Source: Endosaccharibacter trunci (GTDB lineage: Bacteria > Pseudomonadota > Alphaproteobacteria > Acetobacterales > Acetobacteraceae). Taken from it: 64,000 nucleotides of DNA. Below the pieces are notes generated by a model that was not told the origin of the DNA, ran no database searches, and worked only from the letters and a program-made list of their open reading frames with translations. Positions within the stretch are counted from its first letter, which is position 1. Every line of letters begins with the position of its first letter. A program made the translations under genes and the position numbers. The stretch is from assembly GCA_024515975.1 (NCBI GenBank), contig JAMSKV010000007.1:124001-188000 (forward strand). Direction: 5' to 3'. Shown in pieces: positions 38,894 through 46,908 of the stretch.

Positions 38894-40815
38894 CGCGGCG
38901 CCCGCATGTCGAAAAAGCCGGACGCCGCAAGAACGAGACCGAACCCGAACAGCAGCATCGCCACAAGCGGCGCCCTGCGTTCCAGAACCCGCGCAAGCCA
39001 GACGGCGCCCTGACGCGACCACGCGGACCAGCGCCGCGCCTGCGACGCGCCGAGCCAGGACGAAAGGCGCCCGGATGGATGCCATGCCGGCAGGTCCAGG
39101 GCTTGCCGTAACGCCAGCCCGAGTGTGGCCGGTGCGATCTGGGTGGCGGGATCGCCGAAAGGCAGCCATGGCGGCGGCGGCGCGGCTCCGCCCTCCCAAA
39201 CAGGCGCGGTGCGCTCCGCGCGGAGGTTCAGGCTGCGGGCCAGCAGGGCCGCCAACGCCACGCCGAGCGCCAACAGAAGCGCGATCGGCAACGGCGCCAG
39301 CATTCCGTTTCCGACCGGCGCCAGCAGCGCGACGAGGGGATGGCGTGGCCCTTCTCCACCGAGAAGAACATCGCTGCCCGCCCGTCCGGACGCCATGAAC
39401 AACCACCCTCCCGGCAACAACGCCGCAAAGGCGGGCACGAACAGGACCGGCGCGTAACGGCGCGCGGCGATCGGGGCGAGATCGGTCGCCGCTGCCCCGC
39501 GCGGCGTGCGCGGCCGCCCCAGTACCGCGATCCAGCCGAACCGCAGCAGACTCGCAGCCGCGAGCGCAGCCGCTGCGAACAGCAACGCCAGCACGCCGAG
39601 CGCCACCACCGCCACGCCGCCCGGCGCCGGCAGGGGCGCGGCCAGCACCACCTGGACCAGCAGCCAGAGAGCGGAGAAATCATCTCCCGGCGGCAGGGGC
39701 GCCAGAAGCAGAAACGGCACCGCAAGAAGCGCACAGGCAAAAGGCATGGACCGGATCAGCCCGCCCAGGCGCGACAACAGGCCCGAGCCTGCCTCGCGCT
39801 CCATCGCACGTACCAGTCCCAGCGCGGCAAGGCCTCCGAGAAGAACGGCCGGAGACAACAGCATGGCGGCATCGAAGGCCGTGCCGGACAGGACCGGCAG
39901 ATCGTTCGCCCGGGCCAGCAGGCAGAACCCGACCGCCACGACGAACAGGTTGTTCTCCAGCGCCAGAACCCGCCCGACCACACCGGCCGCACGCCGGTCG
40001 TCCAGCGCCGACACCCCGGCGCGCAAGGCGCCAAACAGGCCGAGCGCCACCAGCGCGCCGCCCCACCACGCACTCGGAACCGGCCCTGCGAGATCGAGCA
40101 GAAAACGCAGCAGCAGGAACTGCCCGAGCAGCGCACCGGAGAGCGCGACCCAGGGCGGCGCGAAAGCGCAGCGATGCCGAAAACCACCTTGTGTCGGCCA
40201 CAAGCCCAGCAGGGGCGCCGCGGCGCCGACCACAAGGAGCGGCAGTAACGGGCCGGCACTTCCGCCGGCCTCTCGCAACAGGGCAAAGCCAGGATCGGCC
40301 AGCAAGCTACCGAACGGCGCAGCCGGGGCGCAAAGGAGGACGGATGCGCCAACGATTGCGAAGGCCGCCAGCACCCCGTTCCGTGCTGCACGGCGGCCCA
40401 GCAGCCGGGTTGGCAGCAACGCCGCCAGGCAGGCGCCGCAGCCAAGCAGGAACGCATCGCCGGCGATCAGCGAAAGGAGGATCGCCGACACGCGAAGATC
40501 GCGCCATCCGGCGGTCGGATCGGCCGGTTCGTCGGCATCCGACCAGGCGGCGATCGCAAACAGCATCAGGGAGAACAGGCAGCCGATCGGCCCGAGCGCC
40601 AGACCGCCTTCGCCGCCCGCATAGCCGACCGGTACGGGCAGGCCGGCAGACCATCCGTCGATCAGACCGGCTATGCACAGGAAGACGCCGCATAGCGGTA
40701 GAATCGGTCGCAGTTTTGTCGTCGCGCCGCTCCGCGACAGCACAAGATACGACGCCCCACGCAGGGCGTGGACGATCCCGACCAATACCAGCCCGATCAG
40801 GATCATCAGATTCAA
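38890..40815 (-). CDS. HyfB-like antiporter-type membrane subunit, key charged residues absent
   Basis: A 641-residue protein with about 16 helices, homologous to HyfB/HycC and NuoL/MrpA-type subunits. It retains the family layout, including ALENNLFVVAVGF (the ENIG-like helix) and the C-terminal PVWEGGAAPPPPW, where HyfB proteins have a VWxCG motif. At helix 5, where WE is expected, it reads LLGCGACLAA (about 124-132). At helix 7, where GAKAG occurs, it reads GAAAPLLGLWP (198-208). At helix 8, where MxK occurs, it reads GALLGQFLL (227-235). These proton-path residues appear lost. First gene of the operon; a 97-base gap upstream holds no visible promoter consensus. Confidence 0.83.
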   Translation of the reverse strand: MNLMILIGLVLVGIVHALRGASYLVLSRSGATTKLRPILPLCGVFLCIAGLIDGWSAGLPVPVGYAGGEGGLALGPIGCLFSLMLFAIAAWSDADEPADPTAGWRDLRVSAILLSLIAGDAFLLGCGACLAALLPTRLLGRRAARNGVLAAFAIVGASVLLCAPAAPFGSLLADPGFALLREAGGSAGPLLPLLVVGAAAPLLGLWPTQGGFRHRCAFAPPWVALSGALLGQFLLLRFLLDLAGPVPSAWWGGALVALGLFGALRAGVSALDDRRAAGVVGRVLALENNLFVVAVGFCLLARANDLPVLSGTAFDAAMLLSPAVLLGGLAALGLVRAMEREAGSGLLSRLGGLIRSMPFACALLAVPFLLLAPLPPGDDFSALWLLVQVVLAAPLPAPGGVAVVALGVLALLFAAAALAAASLLRFGWIAVLGRPRTPRGAAATDLAPIAARRYAPVLFVPAFAALLPGGWLFMASGRAGSDVLLGGEGPRHPLVALLAPVGNGMLAPLPIALLLALGVALAALLARSLNLRAERTAPVWEGGAAPPPPWLPFGDPATQIAPATLGLALRQALDLPAWHPSGRLSSWLGASQARRWSAWSRQGAVWLARVLERRAPLVAMLLFGFGLVLAASGFFDMRAPR

Positions 40816-40912
40816 GCAGATCCCCTCGAGGCCTGCCGCGTCCCGGATTCAGGATGCCGCACGGGCAGGATAAACACGCCTCGTCCGGCCCGCCAGACGG
40901 ATCGCTGAGCCG

Positions 40913-41764
40913 CTAGAGCATGGCCAGAGGTCGCTTCGAACGCGGCGGCGGAAAGGCCCGGTCCAGTTCGTCGAGATCCTCCTCGGTGAGCGCGATCGCG
41001 GCCGCTTCCGCATTCTCCCTGACATGGGCGACGCTACCGGCCTTGGGAATCGCCAGCACGCCCGGTATGCGCAGGGTCCAAGCGAGAGCGGCCTGAGCCG
41101 GCGTGCAGCCATGACGCGCGGATACGGCGACCAGGGCGGGCGTGCGCAACATGGCGCCCCCCTGCCCGACCGGCGAATAGGCCATGATGGGCATACCGGC
41201 ATGCGCGCATGCCGGCAGGAGATCGAACTCGATGCCCCTGTAGCCGAGATTGAACAGGACCTGGTTCGTCACGCAGTGCCCGAGTGGCGCAATCTCCGCC
41301 AACTCTTCCAGGTCGTCCACGTCGAAATTCGAGACGCCCCAGGCGCCGATCAGCCCCTCGGCGCGCAGCTTCTCGAACGCTTCCACCGTTTCCGCCAAAG
41401 GGGTCGAGCCACGCCAGTGCAGAAGCAGCACGTCGATCCGCTGCACGCCCAGGCGGCGCAAGCTGGCCTCGCAGGCTGCCGCCACCTCCCTGCGACCGGC
41501 ATGGGATGGCAGCACCTTGGTCACCAGGGTCACCTGCTCGCGCAGGCCCTGTATCGCCTCGCCCACCAGCGTCTCGGAGGCGCCATCGCCGTACATCTCG
41601 GCCGTGTCGATCAGCGTCATGCCCAGCGCGATCCCGGTGCGCAGGCTGTCGATCTCGCTATCCCGTCGCGTCGGATCTTCGCCCATGTGCCATGTGCCTT
41701 GCCCCAGGCACGGCACCTGCACCCCGTCCGCCAGCCGGACGAGACGCACTTGCGGTTCACGCAT
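40913..41764 (-). CDS. Aldo/keto reductase
   Basis: A 283-residue NADPH-dependent oxidoreductase of the AKR superfamily. The tetrad is readable: Asp and Tyr in LIDTAEMYG, Lys in LVTKVLPSHAG and His in LLLHWRG. The barrel continues with GAWGVSNFD, MAYSPVGQGG and a cofactor-binding AIPKAGSVAHVRENAEA. The start ATG lies inside the end of a 51-codon gene upstream (8-base overlap), so it is probably translated by coupling. Substrate unknown. Confidence 0.92.
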   Translation of the reverse strand: MREPQVRLVRLADGVQVPCLGQGTWHMGEDPTRRDSEIDSLRTGIALGMTLIDTAEMYGDGASETLVGEAIQGLREQVTLVTKVLPSHAGRREVAAACEASLRRLGVQRIDVLLLHWRGSTPLAETVEAFEKLRAEGLIGAWGVSNFDVDDLEELAEIAPLGHCVTNQVLFNLGYRGIEFDLLPACAHAGMPIMAYSPVGQGGAMLRTPALVAVSARHGCTPAQAALAWTLRIPGVLAIPKAGSVAHVRENAEAAAIALTEEDLDELDRAFPPPRSKRPLAML

Positions 41765-41912
41765 CGCGATGGACCGCTTTTTCCGTATCCTCGCGCTCCG
41801 AGTGCGGCAGCCCGGTCGCCTCGCCCTTTTTCGCGTCGTCCGGAACGCCCTTGTCCGTGCCCGGACCGTTCCGCTCGTCCCACTTGCCGGAATTCCTGGT
41901 CGTGTCGGCCAT
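41757..41912 (-). CDS. Small hydrophilic protein coupled to the aldo/keto reductase
   Basis: A 51-residue highly charged protein (begins MADTTRNSGKWDERNGPGTD, ends EKAVHRDA) without hydrophobic segments, likely unstructured. A strong GGGAGGGG ribosome site precedes the ATG, and the stop overlaps the reductase start by eight bases. Good translation signals and tight coupling support it as a real gene despite its size. No family recognised. Confidence 0.6.
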   Translation of the reverse strand: MADTTRNSGKWDERNGPGTDKGVPDDAKKGEATGLPHSEREDTEKAVHRDA

Positions 41913-41969
41913 CGCCGCCCCTCCCTTGTTCGAACAGGAACCGAACCCGATCGGACGGCGGCAGTTCCG

Positions 41970-42416
41970 TCAGCCTGCCCTGGTCCAGCCTTTCGGCTCC
42001 TGCCGCCAATAGGCCAGCGTGGCGCCCGCCGTCCTGGCGGCGGTCCAGCGCAGACGCGCCTCAGCGACCGCTGACGGGTCGTTGCCGTCGAAAAGATCGA
42101 ACACGCGCTCGAACGACCCGCCTTCCGGCTGCGCGGCGCCGTCCAGCAGGAACAGAAAGGTGGCGCCGTTCGGCACGGCGTCGTCGGCCGTGATCCAGAC
42201 CGGCTGAAGATCGGCGTCGCCCCCGGCGGCCGTCCCGTGCGGGAGCCAAACCGGTTCGGGCGCGCGCCACAACGCCGCATCCAGCGCCGCGACGCGCTCG
42301 GCGTCGCGGCACCGTACGACGGCCCGCTTGCCGGCCTGCAGCGTCCGCCCCAGCAGAGCGGGCAAGGCGTCCTCCGCCGTGGTGCGGGTCAGATGATAGA
42401 AGCCGATCTCGGTCAT
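41970..42416 (-). CDS. holC: DNA polymerase III subunit chi
   Basis: HolC links the clamp loader to single-stranded DNA-binding protein. The 148-residue protein begins TEIGFYHLTRTTAEDALPAL, continues with LLGRTLQAGKRAVVRCRDAERVAALDAALW in the usual order and carries LPHG, WIT and the FERVFDLFDGND region typical of chi. The common partner pepA is not adjacent; instead the gene is followed by the small protein and the aldo/keto reductase on the same strand. Confidence 0.9.
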   Translation of the reverse strand: MTEIGFYHLTRTTAEDALPALLGRTLQAGKRAVVRCRDAERVAALDAALWRAPEPVWLPHGTAAGGDADLQPVWITADDAVPNGATFLFLLDGAAQPEGGSFERVFDLFDGNDPSAVAEARLRWTAARTAGATLAYWRQEPKGWTRAG

Positions 42417-42539
42417 TTGGCAGCATGCTCGCCCTGGATCGCGCGCGACCCGCCGAACCGATCCCCCCATCCGTTCGTTGCACCGCTCGACCGGGCGGCA
42501 GGGAGCCGATTCGGCCCGTCGCCGTCGAGGAGTTTCACC

Positions 42540-42857
42540 ATGCCGACCCCATCCGCCTTGCAGCGTTCGCGTAACGCCGTCGCATTGCTGCTTTTCGCCG
42601 TCGCCATTCCCATGGCCGGTCATGCCCAGTCGACGCACGGAACGACATCCAGGGCCACCCCGTCGCACAAGAGCCGCCATACGGGCAACGCCAACCAGCC
42701 CGCTCCCACCGAACATCAGTCGGTGCAGCCCTCCGAACGGCTCAAGGACGAGCCCAACCAGGTCAAGGAACAGGTCGCGCCTGTGCCGTCCGCGCCGGTC
42801 AAACCCGGCACCATGGCTCCGGCCGGTCGCGCGCAGCCTGCGCCGCACAGGAGATGA
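42540..42857 (+). CDS. Small secreted protein, unknown function
   Basis: A 105-residue protein with a clear signal peptide (about 1-29: basic start, hydrophobic NAVALLLFAVAIPMAG, cleavage near HAQS). The mature part is low-complexity, rich in Pro, Ser, His and Thr (for example TSRATPSHKSRHTG and VPSAPVKPGTMAP), probably disordered in the periplasm. A GAGGAG ribosome site lies about eight bases upstream. No family recognised. Confidence 0.6.
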   Translation: MPTPSALQRSRNAVALLLFAVAIPMAGHAQSTHGTTSRATPSHKSRHTGNANQPAPTEHQSVQPSERLKDEPNQVKEQVAPVPSAPVKPGTMAPAGRAQPAPHRR

Positions 42858-42870
42858 ACGCTCCGGCCGA

Positions 42871-42888
42871 GGAAACGGCAACGGTTCC
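42871..42888 (+). terminator. Possible weak terminator hairpin
   Basis: GGAAACG (42871-42877) and CGGTTCC (42882-42888) pair with one mismatch around GCAA and are followed by TTAATT. It sits 13 bases below the secreted-protein stop. Confidence 0.35.
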
Positions 42889-42968
42889 TTAATTCGAACG
42901 CGCTAGGATCGATCCAGCTACGGAAAGATCGCTCCCTCTATGCAGCCCCATTCTGAGCTCGCCTGTTG

Positions 42969-45866
42969 ATGTGGCCAATGCGGTTTGGGGCTCTGTTTCT
43001 CGTCGTGCTCAGCCTGTTGCTCCGAACCGGCGCAGCCGACGCGCAACAGACAGCGTTTCAGGTCTACGCGTCCAGCAATGGCCTGGTCAGCCTTGGAACG
43101 ACCTGCGTGCAGCAGGACCGGATCGGTTTCATTCTCGTCTGCACTGATAACGGCGTTTATCGTTTCGACGGCCATGTCTTCACGCAGTACGGGCCGGCCA
43201 ACGGGCTGCCGGAACGCGGCGTCAGCCAGGCTGCGCGCGTCACGGCGGACGGGCACCTTTTCCTGATTCAGGCGGGCGACATATTCGTCGCCAGGGACGC
43301 GGTCGGCCCACATTTCTTTCAGGTCCCCGGCCTGGAAGGGATCGGCGACGACGACGGCACACGGACCGCGACGTTCGGCAACGATTATCTTGTCGTTTCA
43401 GGGCACACGCTGTGGATCGCGAGCGCGGCCGGCAACCCTGCGACGCGCCTGTTTCTGCCCCAGCCCCTTCTGGCCCGCTTTCCGGCCCTTCGATCCATCA
43501 CCAGCGTCGCCGCCAGGGGCGACATCATCTGGTTGGCTTGCGCCGGCGGGTCCCTGTGCCGGCTGCGGTGCAGGTTCGGCCCGCTCGACCCCGACGAACG
43601 GCGTTGCGACGATGTCCGCGTCTTCGGTCCCGAGCAGGGGGTTCAGCCACGCCCCTGGGCCGCGCTGCTGATCGACCGGGGCGGGACGCTATGGGCGCGC
43701 GCGCCCGACTACCTGCTCGAACACAGTGTCGGCCAGGACGGATTTACAGAGATCGCGATACCGGGGGGCGCCGGTCGCTTCGCCGGACGAGCCTTCCGGC
43801 TCCAGATCGAGGAGGATCCGAGAGGCCGGGTGGTGACCCAGGGATCGTCCGGACTGCTGATCTACGATCATGGGCGTTGGGATCATCTCGACCGCATGCA
43901 CGGCCTGCCGGACGGCGAAATCGCGGCGTTCACCTACGACCGTGACGGCTCGCTTTGGCTGGCGGTCCGCGGAGAGGGTCTGTTCCGTTCGGTCGGATCG
44001 ACCGATTGGGAGAACTGGTCCGTCAACGACGGCCTGTCGAACGATGTTTGCTGGCAGATGGGCCGTCAGGCCGGCGGTCCGCTCTGGGTCGCCACCGAAG
44101 ACGGCGTGAACGGCATCAACGAGACGGGGACGCACCGGGTCGTTCACCTCCCGTCCGGAGGGCCCGGCTACGCCCTCGCCGTCACCGTGGGCGGCGACGT
44201 CTGGACTGCCGATCTTTCCGGATCGCTGCGCCGCTTCGTTCCCGCGACCGGGGCGGTCGACGCGTCCTTCAGGACGCCCATCGCCGACATGATCTCGACG
44301 GGCAAGGACGGCTCGCTGCTGCTGGCGACCAGGGACGGGCTGTATCGCGTGGCGGATGCCGGGGCCCCGGCGCCGGGCCGGCCCGTGCTGATCCCGGGAA
44401 CGCACGGTCATATCCGGACCTTCGCCGAGGACGAGGCGGGCATGATCTGGGCCGTCGTGGACGATGCGCTCCTCCGATTCGATCCGACCGGACGCGAGAA
44501 GCCGGCGCTGATCTGGCGTCCTGCCGCGAGAGCCGTCCGGGGGATGGTGTTCGCCGCTCCGAACGAGCTCTGGATCAGCAGCGACAACGAGGGCCTTCAG
44601 CGTCTCCGGCTGGCTGACGGCAAGGCGGTCTCCATGACGGCGATCGACCACCCGTCGGAAACCAGCCAGGTTTCCGATCTGGTCCGCGACCGGCGCGGCT
44701 GGGTCTGGATGGGCAGCGATCACGGCGTGGACGTATGGAACGGCCACGACTGGGGCGAGATCACCGAACAGGACGGGCTCGTCTCGAACGATCTGGACGA
44801 AGGCGCCATCCTGGCCGATCCGGACGGCACGCTGTGGTTCGGAACCGGTCGTGGTTTGTCCCATCTGCTCAACCCGGCGGCCATCTTCAGGCGGACCATT
44901 CTCCACCCCATCATCACAGAGGCGCTCCTGGACGGCGCCCCGATCGAGACGGAGTCTGTCCCCTGGTCGCATGCCCGCCTGACCATCGGTTTCAGCGCGC
45001 TGGATTACGGGCTGAGCGATACCATACGGTTCCGTTACCGCCTGAAAGGCCTGGACAAGGACTGGGTCGAGACCGCCGACACCACGGTGCGGTATCCCGC
45101 CCTGCCGTCCGGACATCTGGTGTTCAGCGTGCAGGCGATCGACCCCGCGCATCACCTCTCCTCGGCGCCGGTCTCCTTTTCCCTCTATGTCCGGCCGCCC
45201 TGGTGGGAGCGCTGGTGGTTCCGCGGCATCGCCGCTCTCGCCGTTTTCGCCTGCGCCGCCCTGATCTGGCGCTTGCGGATCCGCCTCCTGCTGGCCAGGC
45301 AACGGCACCTCGAAGAGCTGGTCAGGATGCGCACCGCGGAGATCGCCCAAGCCCATGCCGCGCTCGAGGCACGGTCGGCGCGAGACGACCTTACCGGTCT
45401 GTTGAACCGCGCCACCATCATGAGCAGGCTGAAGGATATTCTGGCCGATCCCTCACGCTGCGAGCGGCTCGCCGTCGTCATGGCCGATCTGGATCACTTC
45501 AAATCCATCAACGACCGTTACGGGCATTTCGGCGGCGACATCGTCCTCACCACACTCTCGCAGCGCCTGGCCTGCACTCTCGGCACTCACGAGCTCGCAG
45601 GGCGCTACGGCGGAGAAGAGTTCCTCATCGTTCTGACCGGCCCCGGAAACAAGACGGCGCGCTTGGCAGAGATCCGCAACGCGATCCTGGCAGCTCCGAT
45701 CGCGATCGAGGATAAGGAGATCGCCGTCACCTGCTCGTTCGGCTTGGCGTGCTTTCGATCCGGCGACGATCTGGAATCGCTGCTGCGACGCGCCGACCTC
45801 AAGCTCTACGAAGCCAAGGCGGATGGCCGGAACCGCATCGTCATCGACGAGCAAGCGCGTCACTAA
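42969..45866 (+). CDS. Beta-propeller sensor diguanylate cyclase (reg_prop-Y_Y_Y-TM-GGDEF)
   Basis: A 965-residue signalling protein. After a signal peptide (to about DAQQ) come repeated two-component-regulator propeller units (PANGLPERGVSQ, MHGLPDGEIAAFTYDRDGSLWLA-type, NDGLSNDVCWQ, QDGLVSNDLDEGAILADPDG), forming a periplasmic propeller. A Y_Y_Y domain follows (FRYRLKGLDKDWVET), then a membrane helix at about 752-771, a coiled coil and a GGDEF domain with active-site GGEEF at 881-885. It should make cyclic di-GMP in response to a periplasmic ligand. The RxxD inhibitory site expected five residues before GGEEF reads GTHE, so product inhibition is unlikely. The ATG after a TTG is used. Confidence 0.93.
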   Translation: MWPMRFGALFLVVLSLLLRTGAADAQQTAFQVYASSNGLVSLGTTCVQQDRIGFILVCTDNGVYRFDGHVFTQYGPANGLPERGVSQAARVTADGHLFLIQAGDIFVARDAVGPHFFQVPGLEGIGDDDGTRTATFGNDYLVVSGHTLWIASAAGNPATRLFLPQPLLARFPALRSITSVAARGDIIWLACAGGSLCRLRCRFGPLDPDERRCDDVRVFGPEQGVQPRPWAALLIDRGGTLWARAPDYLLEHSVGQDGFTEIAIPGGAGRFAGRAFRLQIEEDPRGRVVTQGSSGLLIYDHGRWDHLDRMHGLPDGEIAAFTYDRDGSLWLAVRGEGLFRSVGSTDWENWSVNDGLSNDVCWQMGRQAGGPLWVATEDGVNGINETGTHRVVHLPSGGPGYALAVTVGGDVWTADLSGSLRRFVPATGAVDASFRTPIADMISTGKDGSLLLATRDGLYRVADAGAPAPGRPVLIPGTHGHIRTFAEDEAGMIWAVVDDALLRFDPTGREKPALIWRPAARAVRGMVFAAPNELWISSDNEGLQRLRLADGKAVSMTAIDHPSETSQVSDLVRDRRGWVWMGSDHGVDVWNGHDWGEITEQDGLVSNDLDEGAILADPDGTLWFGTGRGLSHLLNPAAIFRRTILHPIITEALLDGAPIETESVPWSHARLTIGFSALDYGLSDTIRFRYRLKGLDKDWVETADTTVRYPALPSGHLVFSVQAIDPAHHLSSAPVSFSLYVRPPWWERWWFRGIAALAVFACAALIWRLRIRLLLARQRHLEELVRMRTAEIAQAHAALEARSARDDLTGLLNRATIMSRLKDILADPSRCERLAVVMADLDHFKSINDRYGHFGGDIVLTTLSQRLACTLGTHELAGRYGGEEFLIVLTGPGNKTARLAEIRNAILAAPIAIEDKEIAVTCSFGLACFRSGDDLESLLRRADLKLYEAKADGRNRIVIDEQARH

Positions 45867-46875
45867 GACGGCGCCACGCCGGCTCGTCGGGCGGAAGACC
45901 GAAGCGCAAACGATCCGCGCGATCCTCGAAACGGCGCGCCAGCAATCCCTGCGCGGCCAGACCGCGCCACCGGTCCGCAGCATCCGGCGATGCGGCAAGG
46001 CGGAACAGTGCCGTTCCGCCGACCGCCGTCCACCCGGCTTCGTGAAGGAGCCGGTCCAGACGGGACGAGGCGTGGGCGGCCCGCCCGGCGGCGTTCCTGC
46101 GCCAGTCCTGATCGGCAAGCGCACGCGTCGCAATCGCGAGGGCCGGCCCGGAGACCGGCCAGGGGCCCATCAAATCCGCCATCGCCCGGACGATGCCGGG
46201 GCGACCCAGCAGGACGCCGAAGCGCATACCGGCCAGGCCGTAGCTCTTGCCGAAGGACCGAAGAATCACGAGACGCTCGAAACGCGCGAGCAATTCCGCA
46301 GCCCGAGGCACGTCCGGTTCCAGATCGGCATAGGCCTCATCGATCACCAGCCAGGCGCCGAGACGCTCGCATCGTTCGACCAGCGCCCGCAGCGCCGCGG
46401 GATCAAGGCGCCGACCGTCGGGATTGTTCGGGTTGCACAACGCGAGCACCGTGTTCTCGGCCGCCATGTCCGACAAGGCTTCGGCCGTCCCCGCTCGATG
46501 AACGCTCGCCCCCGACCGTCGCCAGGCCGCCTCGTGCCCGGCATAGCCCGGATCGAGCACCAAGGAGCGACGGCAGGGCAATAGCAGCGGCAGCAGAGAG
46601 ATCAGCATCTGCGAGCCGGGCGCGAGACAGACATGATCGGCGTCCGGCGCACCGTAAGCCTCGGCCGCGACCGCGCGCAGCGCATTCTCCTGCTCCGGTT
46701 CCGGCAGACGTCGGAACACGGCGTCCGGCAGCGCTTCGACCGGATAGGCGTACGGGCTGATCCCCGTGGAAAGGTCGATCCACGGCTCCGGGGCCATCGG
46801 GAATGCTTGCCGCGCGGCGATCAGCCGGCCGCCATGCGCCGTCTCCTCGCTCGTGCTAGGAGCCGGGATCACCAT
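45841..46875 (-). CDS. cobD: Threonine-phosphate decarboxylase (cobalamin biosynthesis; also called CobC)
   Basis: A PLP enzyme that makes (R)-1-aminopropan-2-yl phosphate, the linker of the cobalamin nucleotide loop. The 344-residue aminotransferase-fold protein has PWIDLSTGISPYAYP, LALCNPNNPDGR, VIDEAYADLEPD and the Schiff-base Lys in RSFGKSYGLAGMRFG, all typical of the family. It is divergent from cbiB with 33 bases between starts, leaving no room for a cobalamin riboswitch. Its 3' end overlaps the diguanylate cyclase gene by 26 bases. Confidence 0.92.
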   Translation of the reverse strand: MVIPAPSTSEETAHGGRLIAARQAFPMAPEPWIDLSTGISPYAYPVEALPDAVFRRLPEPEQENALRAVAAEAYGAPDADHVCLAPGSQMLISLLPLLLPCRRSLVLDPGYAGHEAAWRRSGASVHRAGTAEALSDMAAENTVLALCNPNNPDGRRLDPAALRALVERCERLGAWLVIDEAYADLEPDVPRAAELLARFERLVILRSFGKSYGLAGMRFGVLLGRPGIVRAMADLMGPWPVSGPALAIATRALADQDWRRNAAGRAAHASSRLDRLLHEAGWTAVGGTALFRLAASPDAADRWRGLAAQGLLARRFEDRADRLRFGLPPDEPAWRRLSDALARR

Positions 46876-46908
46876 GCCCGCACGGTTCCGCCCGGTCTCG
46901 AACGCTCC

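Noticed and set aside
34317-40815. Calling the hyf-like operon a functional formate hydrogenlyase or hydrogenase-4
   Set aside because: NiFe cysteine pairs, ferredoxin-type subunits, formate dehydrogenase and maturation genes are all missing.
46876-46908. Cobalamin riboswitch between cobD and cbiB
   Set aside because: Only 33 bases separate the divergent starts, far too short for the aptamer.
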